Part shown: piece after piece, positions 55,541 to 64,000 of the stretch
Layout of the letters: each line of letters starts with the position of its first letter
Numbering within the stretch: the first letter of the stretch is position 1
Assembly (NCBI GenBank): GCA_933207985.1
Contig: OW240916.1
Coordinates: 139,225,048-139,289,047, forward strand
Source: Pelobates cultripes
Lineage: Eukaryota; Chordata; Amphibia; Anura; Pelobatidae
Direction: 5' to 3'
Length of the DNA stretch: 64,000 bases
The notes under the pieces: generated by a model
Database searches by the model: none
What the model saw: the letters and a program-made list of their open reading frames with translations, nothing else
What the model was told of the DNA's origin: nothing
Program-made: the position numbers and the translations under genes

Positions 55541-56059
55541 TAAGCAGGTCCATATGTTCAGTATGGTAGTCAGCAGTTGCCATAAACTTTTACAAAGTGA
55601 GGGAAATAGGTATTCTAAAAGGGCAAGTCAAGCTGTGCCCTAGATATATATAGTCCAACTATTGTCCAAATATTGCACTATGTATTGTTTATTTTTCTTT
55701 AACAGCTGTATCCCAGTTGTTGCATGAATATATGTGGTTGCATAAAATGTTGTCATCTGGGAGGTACCTGTGGGAAGCTGTATTCATCTTATTAAGTTAA
55801 GTTATTATACATTATTACACATTATTTTGTTTTTTCACTTCACGCTGGTTTAGGTGAAGGTAGTTATATTGGTGCCTTTTATTTGCCTGGTTTAATTTAG
55901 TCAGTGATTTAATATTAGTGCCAAATGGTTGGTACTATCCTTTCCTGCTTGTGCAGGGGTAGAGATAAGTGTAAATGAAAAAATGAGGAAAAATAAATAT
56001 AAGCATACTGTAAGCCAAAGTATGTACAAATAAAACCTAATGTGGGCCTGGTACTAAAG
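55541..56059. other. No supported feature
   Basis: AT-rich flank between the LINE remnant and the Tc1 element. No open frame with a recognisable domain. Confidence 0.4.
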
Positions 56060-56061
56060 TA

Positions 56062-56260
56062 CAGGGAGTGCAGAATTATTAGGCAAATGAGTATTTTGAC
56101 CACATCATCCTCTTTATGCATGTTGTCTTACTCCAAGCTGTATAGGCTCGAAAGCCTACTACCAATTAAGCATATTAGGTGATGTGCATCTCTGTAATGA
56201 GAAGGGGTGTGGTCTAATGACATCAACACCCTATATCAGGTGTGCATAATTATTAGGCAA
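56062..56260 (+). repeat. Left Tc1 end with outer and inner transposase repeats
   Basis: Outer repeat 56062-56086 and inner repeat 56241-56260 share the core ATTATTAGGCAA. The DNA between them is not matched in the right end, so only the repeats themselves are conserved, consistent with transposase binding sites. Confidence 0.85.
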
Positions 56261-56279
56261 CTTCCTTTCCTTTGGCAAA

Positions 56280-57296
56280 ATGGGTCAAAAGAAGGACTTG
56301 ACAGGCTCAGAAAAGTCAAAAATAGTGAGATATCTTGCAGAGGGATGCAGCACTCTTAAAATTGCAAAGCTTCTGAAGCGTGATCATCGAACAATCAAGC
56401 GTTTCATTCAAAATAGTCAACAGGGTCGCAAGAAGCGTGTGGAAAAACCAAGGCGCAAAATAACTGCCCATGAACTGAGAAAAGTCAAGCGTGCAGCTGC
56501 CACGATGCCACTTGCCACCAGTTTGGCCATATTTCAGAGCTGCAACATCACTGGAGTGCCCAAAAGCACAAGGTGTGCAATACTCAGAGACATGGCCAAG
56601 GTAAGAAAGGCTGAAAGACGACCACCACTGAACAAGACACACAAGCTGAAACGTCAAGACTGGGCCAAGAAATATCTCAAGACTGATTTTTCTAAGGTTT
56701 TATGGACTGATGAAATGAGAGTGAGTCTTGATGGGCCAGATGGATGGGCCCGTGGCTGGATTGGTAAAGGGCAGAGAGCTCCAGTCCGACTCAGACGCCA
56801 GCAAGGTGGAGGTGGAGTACTGGTTTGGGCTGGTATCATCAAAGATGAGCTTGTGGGGCCTTTTCGGGTTGAGGATGGAGTCAAGCTCAACTCCCAGTCC
56901 TACTGCCAGTTCCTGGAAGACACCTTCTTCAAGCAGTGGTACAGGAAGAAGTCTGCATCCTTCAAGAAAAACATGATTTTCATGCAGGACAATGCTCCAT
57001 CACACGCGTCCAAGTACTCCACAGCGTGGCTGGCAAGAAAGGGTATAAAAGAAGAAAATCTAATGACATGGCCTCCTTGTTCACCTGATCTGAACCCCAT
57101 TGAGAACCTGTGGTCCATCATCAAATGTGAGATTTACAAGGAGGGAAAACAGTACACCTCTCTGAACAGTGTCTGGGAGGCTGTGGTTGCTGCTGCACGC
57201 AATGTTGATGGTGAACAGATCAAAACACTGACAGAATCCATGGATGGCAGGCTTTTGAGTGTCCTTGCAAAGAAAGGTGGCTATATTGGTCACTGA
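56280..57296 (+). CDS. Tc1-like transposase, DD37E
   Basis: The 338-residue protein is complete and of normal family length. The N-terminal paired-like DNA-binding region (two helix-turn-helix units, about 1-110) includes STLKIAKLLKRDHRTIKRFI at 24-43. The glycine-rich box QQGGGG is at 174-179. The catalytic triad is D144 (LWTDEM), D237 (FMQDNAPSH) and E275 (SPDLNPIENLW); 37 residues separate D237 and E275, so the signature is DD37E rather than the Tc1 DD34E. The ATG lies 19 bases after the inner repeat. It cuts and pastes the element at TA sites. No stop or frameshift is present, so it could be functional. Confidence 0.93.
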   Translation: MGQKKDLTGSEKSKIVRYLAEGCSTLKIAKLLKRDHRTIKRFIQNSQQGRKKRVEKPRRKITAHELRKVKRAAATMPLATSLAIFQSCNITGVPKSTRCAILRDMAKVRKAERRPPLNKTHKLKRQDWAKKYLKTDFSKVLWTDEMRVSLDGPDGWARGWIGKGQRAPVRLRRQQGGGGVLVWAGIIKDELVGPFRVEDGVKLNSQSYCQFLEDTFFKQWYRKKSASFKKNMIFMQDNAPSHASKYSTAWLARKGIKEENLMTWPPCSPDLNPIENLWSIIKCEIYKEGKQYTSLNSVWEAVVAAARNVDGEQIKTLTESMDGRLLSVLAKKGGYIGH

Positions 57297-57415
57297 TTTG
57301 TTTTTGTTTTGTTTTTGAATGTCAGAAATGTATATTTGTGAATGTTGAGATGTTATATTGGTTTCACTGGTAATAATAAATAATTGAAATGGGTATATAT
57401 TTGTTTTTTGTTAAG

Positions 57416-57624
57416 TTGCCTAATAATTATGCACAGTAATAGTCACCTGCACACACAGATATCCCCCTAACATAGCTATAACTAAAAACAAACTAAAAAC
57501 TACTTCCAAAAATATTCAGCTTTGATATTAATGAGTTTTTTGGGTTCATTGAGAACATGGTTGTTGTTCAATAATAAAATTAATCCTCAAAAATACAACT
57601 TGCCTAATAATTCTGCACTCCCTG
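57416..57624 (-). repeat. Right Tc1 end with inner and outer transposase repeats
   Basis: Inner repeat 57416-57435 and outer repeat 57600-57624 are the inverted copies of those at the left end. Confidence 0.85.
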
Positions 57625-57626
57625 TA

Positions 57627-58329
57627 TTGTGGCTTGTCCATTGGCATTCCCATGTTGGTGGCTACATGGACTCAATAACCTCAATTGAGCTGTAAGGAAA
57701 TAATAGTAATAGTGATACAGTGGCATATTGTACACCTGTAAGAGACATATCGTTACAACTTAGTTTTAAATGAATGGGTTCCGAAAATGTTTCATTCCGT
57801 GCTTATGAAAGAGTAAGAACTTACTCAGGACTCAGCTCATGTGTGTTAAAAATAGTAAAGCGTATAAGCTCAAGCTTTTTTACTATATGATCTGATACTG
57901 CTCTAAGTACAAGTATTAAAGAGAAACTACAATTAGAGGGTCAAGCCTAAAGGCAGTATGCACTAACTTTCTGCATCTTATATAGTAAATGAAAGCAAAA
58001 TCAATGAGCAGAATTATAAATGGTGGAGTAACAGAACATTAAGCAAGCATAGTTACTCATACTTGATGGTGTGTCAACCATCAATTTCTGAGGTCTTCTT
58101 ATTGTGGTTGAGATAGCTCATGCTTTCATGGTAGCGATGTGGGCGTTAATCTCTTTGAGACCTTCGGGTGTTCAGTTGCAAAGTCTTGAATCTACCCTCT
58201 TCTGTTTTTAAAAATAAGTATCCTCATGGGGTAACCCTTCTATGGTATGTGGTTGTTTCTCAGGGTTGGGGTTACTTGCAGGAAGGCCTTCCTGTGGCAT
58301 AAGGTAACTGGCGACAGTTCTGAATATAC
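57627..58329. other. No supported feature
   Basis: AT-rich DNA right of the Tc1 element with no recognisable coding text. Confidence 0.4.
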
Positions 58330-59060
58330 TCAAGAGGTGCTGCAATCCTTTAGTAAGTCTTTTTTTGCATAGCTCTTTGATATGGTAATAATGCTTTCAA
58401 AACATAACATCTCTTGATATGGTGTCCAGTAGAGGCTTTGGCCTGGGAACTCGGTGCAAGGAAGTCCATTGGTGTTACTGACTCTGGGATAACTTGTAAG
58501 TGGAGATAGTTTCTTCTTGCCCGGTCTTTCATGTACATAAGCTAAGATTCGGCAGTCTGCACTTGTGATTCTGTTAGGGCTTCTATGTTTTTCTGGGGGA
58601 GACTTTTCTTTGTACCGCAGCCTTTCCTTGTATTCCGGCGAGGTCCGGCCACACACTAGAGCGCTTGGGGAGCAACACATTCAGACAGACATCAAGTAAG
58701 CTGAATAAGTACCCCAATTTATTAGAACAAAGCAAGGGTTTATATAGGATTGCTAACAGAAACTCCAAGAGATGTGCATAATTAAGCAATAAAGGGTGTA
58801 TACAATTAAGCAAATGGTTTGAGACATTCTGTGCAATCATATTGCCGAAAAAAGACTTACTATCATAATGAGGGGGATTGCTTTTCTTAGTACCAGAAAG
58901 ATAACAATTTTCTAATCTTATCTACAAAGCTTACATAGATGGCATACTTATCTACAATGCTTACTGGCCAGAGCTGGCGTTAGCTTAGTGAATGACCACT
59001 AAATACATTTTAACCCTTTCAGATTTCAAATACTATGCCATTGTGCGCCTCTGCAAACTC
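58330..59060 (-). mobile_element. LTR-like fragment with TATA box and poly-A signal
   Basis: On the minus strand a TATATAAA box (complement of 58738-58747) is followed by AATAAA (complement of 58721-58726), then a GC-rich leader with GGCCGGACCTCGCCGGAA (near 58630-58650). TATA, poly-A signal and leader in this order suggest an endogenous retrovirus LTR. The 116-residue open frame at 58330-58680 has no recognised domain. The TATA to AATAAA spacing is unusually short, and no LTR ends were found, so this could instead be another repeat type. Confidence 0.35.
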
Positions 59061-59944
59061 CCTTAATTTTGTCTCCATGTAGATCCTGGCTCCCAGGTCA
59101 AGTAAATCATTTTTAATGCTGTCAACACTGGTATTCTAGGTGGAAATCAAATTGGATGACATAGCATTGTCAACATTCCTGTCCCTCAAGGTGCCATGTG
59201 ATCACAGAAATGTGTCTCTTCTGTGATCTGATACACACTCCCTAGCTTCCTGGTGCCTCATTGTGACATCATATATGAAATGGAACCCTTCAACTTGTCT
59301 CCTTTTATAGTCAGCTTATGTTGCAATGTATGATGAAATATACACACTTGTGACATCATGATCCTCTGTAACCAATCACAACTCAGTGAAGGTTACATAT
59401 ACTTCCTGGTTATCCTTGTTTCTTCGCCCTGTCGTGGTTCTTGTTACCTGAGAGTGTGTTTATATTGTGCATTGCATTTACTGTTTTCTGACCTCGGCTT
59501 ATTTGACTATCCTTGCCCTCTCTTATCCTGACTCTGGCCAGAAGTCTGTGTATCTTTGTTTTCCTAGCATTCTGCCTGTCTCTTGTTTATTCTCTGTCTG
59601 CTTGCAGACTTTTCATTTATCTGTCTCAGGCACTAGCCTGGCCAATATAAGGACTGGTACATGTTCCTTTACTGTTTCCTTTAGGCTTGCGTGTTAGGTG
59701 ACCTCCATTGCATTTAGAGAGTCCATCAGAATTTATTCGGTGAGTCGATCTTCCATTTGTGGATACTTTATATCCCTGGAAATACTCCCATCAACTTGTG
59801 AAAGCGTCTGAATGGCCATGTTCGCAGACAATGTTTTTCAGCCAAAAAATAAATAAATATGTTGCGTTTTGCCTTGGTGTCCTTTAGATTTTCTGTGAGA
59901 CATGATGTCTTACTTGGTAATTTCTTGCTTCCTGTACAATGATG
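59061..59944. other. Unassigned; CT-rich stretch
   Basis: 59400-59700 is pyrimidine-rich with recurring CTGACCTCGGCTTATTTGAC / CCTGACTCTGGCC-like words, a pattern seen in frog LTR leaders, but no element boundary is visible. The open frame 59467-59697 has no recognisable domain. Confidence 0.3.
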
Positions 59945-60312
59945 CTTAAAGGGACACTATTGTCACCAGAACAGCTACTGCTAAAAGTATTGGTTCTGTT
60001 GTCTATAGCCCCCCTATAGGCTTTTCAATGGAAATGCTGCTTTTTCAGAAAAGTGTCGACATTGTGTTGACATTGGTGCCTTGTAACACTTCTAGCGGCA
60101 GTAATTCAGACGGCCACTGGAGGTGCTTCCTATGTCAATACATTTAGTGTATCCATGCTTTGCATGGGGGCACTGAATGTTACCTATAGACATGCGTTGA
60201 TTGAAAATTCTTACCTTTTCTCGGCTCTCGGGTTGGAAACCCAAACAGTGTATTTAACACTACATTGTTAGGAATACATGTGTGTGTTCCTGACACTATA
60301 GTATTATTTTAA
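59945..60312. mobile_element. T2-like MITE, TTAA-flanked
   Basis: TTAA at 59945-59948 begins AAGGGACACTATTGTCACC. The right end CCTGACACTATAGTATTATT precedes TTAA at 60309-60312. Internal text follows the family (CAGAACAGCTAC, GGCCACTGGAGGTGCTTCCT). Confidence 0.7.
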
Positions 60313-61279
60313 CTGTTTTAACTGTTTTACTATAAGAATCGACTTTAAACATTTTTGTATATTTCTATTTTGCAGTTTAAATTAAGCACAAAAAAGCCTC
60401 ACTCACCCTCATTTCTAGACTACCATTTCACTGTTAGCATTACATTAGCAGTCCAGAAATTGATAAAGGTTGCTATAGTATAATATATTTTTAAATACCT
60501 TCATTTTAGAAATATATGATTTTACTAAATGTGGGCATTATACATAAATGTAGATATTCTTTTTCACATTCTGTTGCCATTTTCAGTAAGCAACACTACT
60601 AGTAGTGCATCCAGGGTCCTTACAAATATCTATAGTCAAGGTATTTCCCTTTTATTTTTTGACAAATTGCGTTTCTGTTTATACTTATACTAACAATTCA
60701 AACACTGTATAACCGTCAAGTATTGCATAATGAAGGACACAGTATACTGTTCAAAGCATTTTATTGACAAATATATTATAAAGGATGAACAAGTAATTGA
60801 AAAATAAAAATTGTGTAAATTTACATAATTTTTATTATTAAAGCATCTCTGTCACCCAAAACACTTTTCTCCAATTGTTTGCTTATCTCTTCTCTCTGAA
60901 TTTGTTCTTATTTTCTATCTGATAATTTTCTCGTGAAATAAATAAGACAAACCAAGGGCTACATTGTCTTATGTATTTTTATTCTGTGACAATCTTGACA
61001 GAGGGTGGAGCTTAAGGCAAGCTCCACTCCTTTTGTTAATATTTGTCAAGACCCAATATTCTCTTGCCCGTCCAGTTCCTTGTCTATAATTTTGCTATCT
61101 GGGTGTTGGCATGTATGGTAAGCATTTGTGTACCTTCCATAATAACAAGTAGTGTTCGCATGGCAGAGCGGAGAAGGGCAGAGTAGAAAAAAGGTAAAAT
61201 GGGATATAATGAAGAAAAACAAATAAATATAGCTGGGGCCTTTAGGACTAGCATAGGTCTCTCTGCTTGGTAGTCCTCG
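60313..61279. other. No supported feature
   Basis: AT-rich DNA. TTAAAGCATCTCTGTCACCC at about 60839 resembles a MITE start but I found no partner end. AGGCAAGCTCC near 61015 is partly palindromic with GGTGGAGCTTAAGG. Confidence 0.3.
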
Positions 61280-61980
61280 TAGCTAGAAGAAACAGTCTAA
61301 CAATCCAAGACACCAATCCTCCAGTAATGGGACGACACACAGTTCTGGGAGTCAACTGAGTTTATTTGGCCGCACACGGCTTTTAATGCACTGACCCCTG
61401 GGGTCTCTCACACAAAATTACAGGGTTTTTCCTCCCAAGATCCTCTGTGCTGAGAGATAATTGCATGAGAAAAATCTAGAAAAATCTACAATAATTTCAA
61501 ACACCCCAAAAACGCATTTTAAGATTTCAGAACACTACGAAAGTCACATCACTGAATAGTGAAGCTTTGGCTGGTTGGCCACGAGGTGATGCCCCAAAAC
61601 AGTTCCAGAGAAAATAAGGTAACGACCACTCATTTTTTGGGGGTTCTCACACAAACACCGACGAATGCTCCCCCTGGCTGATAGCATACAAATGTTACCC
61701 CTATTTGGTAGTCTATGTCTCCTGAACGCCGTTCTTATAACGGTTCAGGAACTTGGATGGGCAGCGTTATCAGTTTACCGGGTGTTCACGGGGTCGTGTA
61801 GCCAAAAACAGTTCCATGCCGTCGACGACCATGTACCGCTGCCTGCATTCGAGAGACAAAATGCCCGCCATTTGTTTGCACACATGCGTTCGGTTATACG
61901 AACGGCGGCCACACAGGGGAAACACTTTCTTTAACAAGCAATCTGCGGTTAAAAGCCAGGGGTGGTCGGTTGTTAAAAGG
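61280..61980 (-). mobile_element. LTR-like segment, minus orientation
   Basis: Minus-strand text near 61390-61360 has CATTAAAAGCCGTGTGCGGC and, about 20 bases on, AATAAACTC then GTTGACTCCC, resembling the TATA-like box, poly-A signal and U5 of amphibian LTRs. The body (61580-61900) is GC-rich. No TG...CA ends or duplication were found. Confidence 0.4.
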
Positions 61981-61983
61981 TGT

Positions 61984-62730
61984 TGTGATCCTTGTCTGCA
62001 GGTAGCACGGTCCTCTAGGGTAAACAACAGGCACAGTCCTTTGGTTTGCATATAATCCAGGCAGTTTTATTGTTAAACTTCACCACAGCTACAGCAGCAA
62101 ATAAAAAAAACAACAATAACACAAATCCCTATAAACAAAAGCCTAGCTCGTCTGAGCACTAACTAACATCAGACTCCCTCTCTCTCAGGGTTTAAACTAG
62201 AACAAAATAATATTTGTGTTCACCAACCTAGTGCCTTTGTCAGATCTCTGCACTCCACAATCGGTTAGCATGTGGCTTCCATTCCTTCTAGAAATAAACA
62301 AAATTCTCTCTCTTTTCCGTACTCCCAGTGCTCCAAGCCAGCCTTGACTGCTTTCCTTTTGCACTCCCAGTGCTCAGTCTCCTTGACTCTCTCACTGGAG
62401 AGAACAGCCTCTCTCCAACCTGCTTCCAGTGAGGAAGCCAGCAATCCCCCCTTTACCTGCATAGCAGGGAGGGGTTTATTCCCACTGCTACAGCTGATTA
62501 TCTGCAGCTGAGCAGTGGGTTGCAGACAGTTCCAAAAAAACTCTTGCCTGGACCGGATTTCTCCCAGTTGTGTATAAACTGAGGAGTGGAGCATTGGCCC
62601 ACCCTGCTCTCCAAATGCTCCACCCCAGGGGCCCATAACTAAACCTAGCTTTGTGTTGCATACCACACATACAACACGTACTTCTCCTGGGGTTAAATGT
62701 TAAAGGCCTCTCTACCTTCACTTTATCACA
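61984..62730 (-). mobile_element. Candidate solo LTR
   Basis: The segment starts TGTGATCCTTGTCTGCAG and ends CACTTTATCACA, giving TGTGAT...ATCACA ends flanked by the 4-bp repeat GTGT (61980-61983 and 62731-62734). A minus-strand AATAAA (complement of 62062-62067) lies near its 3' end. It has no coding content. Because the duplication is short and low-complexity, I am only moderately sure. Confidence 0.45.
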
Positions 62731-63222
62731 GTGTGAACACATGGATCACACAGATGAAGGTTCGGTAAATGAACAGGGGGTACAGACAGCTGAACAAAGG
62801 GAATAAAAAGTATATAAAAAGTGTCTGTTCCGCTACGGGGGGGGGGGGCATAAAAAAAAAAAATAGAGACACTTTAAAGAGAATATGTACTGCTACCCTG
62901 GCCCTCCGCTCCCCAGTCGTGATCTCATTAAAGAGAAAGGTGCTTGCGCTGTGGTTGCCATGGGTGGAGATCAGAGGAACCTCCTGTGGGAGGTCTCTTC
63001 TGCTTTCTTTGTCTTTCTATTACTTGGCATTGAGTATCTGCCAAGGAATTGAAAGACAGATGGAAAGAAAACCTACTTTAAACTGTTTTTTCTCCAAATC
63101 TATATATTTGCTAGCAAAACGGCAAACAATTTGTAAAGATGGAATGTTAAGCTCTTTTAAAAGATGATTATGTGATGACACGTTCCTTTTAGGATTGTCT
63201 GCAAAGCAATCATAACACAAAA
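62731..63222. other. No supported feature
   Basis: Contains a G tract near 62839-62848 followed by a poly-A run. The frames have no recognisable domain. Confidence 0.35.
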
Positions 63223-64000
63223 TTGCTTGTTTATATGCCAGCTATGCATCCCTTGCTTGCTAATATTTTGTTCAATGAAAAAGTGCTCGATAGTGAATGG
63301 GTTAAGGAGATGTTATATGTCAAAGCGAACCTGAGAGCTGAAGATTCGAGTTGCCAACCGTCAGCCTTTAAAATCTTAAAGGGACACTATAGTCACCCAG
63401 ACCACTTCAGCACAATGAAGTGGTCTGGGTGCCAGGTCCCCCAGGTTTTAACCCTTCAGATGTAAACATAGCAGTTTCAGAGAAACTCCTATGTTTACAT
63501 TGCAGGGTTAATCCAACCTCCAGTGGCTGTCTTCCTGACAGCCGCCAGAGGCGCTTCTGCAACACTGGATATGGAATTTGCATCCAATGTGCAGAACATC
63601 CATAGGAAAGCATTGTGAAATGCTTTCCTATGGACTGTTTGAATGCGCGCGCGGCTCTTGCCGCTCATGCGCATTCCGCTCCACTCGGTAGCTGACGTCG
63701 GCGGGAGAGGTCACTAGCGCTGAGGGAGCCCGGCACTGGATAAAGGTTAGTGGCTGAAGGGGGGAGGGAAGGGGGCTCCTAAGGATGCTATAGTCTCAGG
63801 AAAACAAGTTTGTTTTCCTGGCACTATAGAATCCCTTTAATGACTTAGAGAGGATCTGCAAAGAGGAGTGGGACAAAATCCCTCCTGAGATGTGTGCAAA
63901 CCTGGTGGCCAACTAAGAAATGTCTGACCTTTGTGAGTGCCAACAAGGGTTTTGCCACCAAGTACAAAGTCGAAGAGGTCAAATACTTATTTCACTCTTT
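63223..64000 (+). pseudogene. Tc1-like transposase 3' remnant, split by a MITE
   Basis: Left of the MITE the frame reads RAEDSSCQPSAFKILN (ending about 63379). Right of it, DLERICKEEWDKIPPEMCAN and LVAN follow (63841-63918), the standard C-terminal text of Tc1 transposases, then SANKGFATKY-like text with frameshifts. A TIR-like AAATACTTATTTCACTC at 63981-63997 lies at the window edge. The catalytic part is not recognised upstream. The element continues past the window. Confidence 0.7.
63376..63840. mobile_element. T2-like MITE nested in the Tc1 remnant
   Basis: TTAA at 63376-63379 and 63837-63840. The left end is AGGGACACTATAGTCACCC; the right end inward is AGGGATTCTATAGTGCC. Internal hairpins include AGACCACTTCAGCAC / GTGGTCTGGGTG and CATAGGAAAGCAT / ATGCTTTCCTATG. 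Removing it restores a continuous Tc1 frame (ILN then DLERICKEEW), which confirms the boundaries. Confidence 0.85.

Larger units (their letters stand above)
56060..57626 (+). mobile_element. Complete Tc1/mariner element, DD37E type
   Basis: TA duplications at 56060-56061 and 57625-57626 flank perfect 25-base terminal inverted repeats (56062-56086 and 57600-57624; they start CAGGGAGTGCAGAATTATTA). A second copy of the repeat, TGTGCATAATTATTAGGCAA, occurs inside at 56241-56260 and in inverted form at 57416-57435, so each end has an outer and an inner repeat about 180 bases apart (IR/DR structure). One intact transposase lies between. All parts of an autonomous element are present. Confidence 0.93.

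Noticed and set aside
61665..62055. Open frames in the GC-rich block
   Set aside because: They lie in LTR-like non-coding DNA, overlap in several frames and lack motifs.

Overview
This 64 kb window looks like intergenic DNA from a large, transposon-rich vertebrate genome, most likely an anuran amphibian. The basis is the mix of elements: L1/Tx1-type LINEs, Penelope-like elements (PLEs) with GIY-YIG endonucleases and hammerhead-like motifs, a DIRS-type retrotransposon, a BED-finger hAT, Tc1 elements, a CR1/Rex1-type LINE fragment, and many TTAA-flanked miniature elements beginning TTAAAGGGACACTATAG (the T2-like MITE type known from frogs). I see no host protein-coding gene, tRNA, rRNA or CRISPR array. 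The species call is inference.

Layout. 1-1260: tail of a PLE with a hammerhead relic. 1283-7780 (+): an L1-type LINE with both ORFs uninterrupted. 7781-9420: unassigned DNA and a MITE. 9620-11310 (+): 5'-truncated PLE keeping its GIY-YIG domain. 13211-15316: a large palindromic TTAA element (copy A). 16230-16690: PLE and LTR fragments. 16689-20321 (-): decayed hAT transposase split by a solo LTR. 20546-25259 (+): a nearly complete PLE (PLE1) with 14-bp flanking repeats and a well-formed hammerhead-like motif. 25260-28650 (-): decayed L1-type LINE. 28650-35560 (+): decayed DIRS element split by another PLE (PLE2, about 30841-34856). 36735-37365: TG-rich low-complexity DNA. 39362-40479: solo LTR with an internal minisatellite. 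42466-45310: a MITE, then a 327-bp tandem repeat into which TTAA element copy B is inserted. 45906-49830 (-): LINE and PLE fragments. 49840-51153 (+): CR1/Rex1-like fragment. 51850-55540 (-): decayed LINE ORF2. 56060-57626 (+): a Tc1 element with an intact DD37E transposase. 58330-62730: LTR-like segments and a MITE. 63223-64000: a Tc1 remnant carrying a nested MITE and running off the window edge.

The elements are layered by nested insertion, and the nesting gives a relative order: PLE2 is younger than the DIRS copy, the solo LTR is younger than the hAT, TTAA copy B is younger than the 327-bp repeat, and the last MITE is younger than the Tc1 it sits in. Only the L1 at 1.3-7.8 kb and the Tc1 at 56-57.6 kb look coding-competent; PLE1 is close to it. 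The most informative non-coding signals are the repeated hammerhead-like cores (one good, three decayed) and the right-end hairpins of the two TTAA elements, whose sequences differ while the stem is kept.
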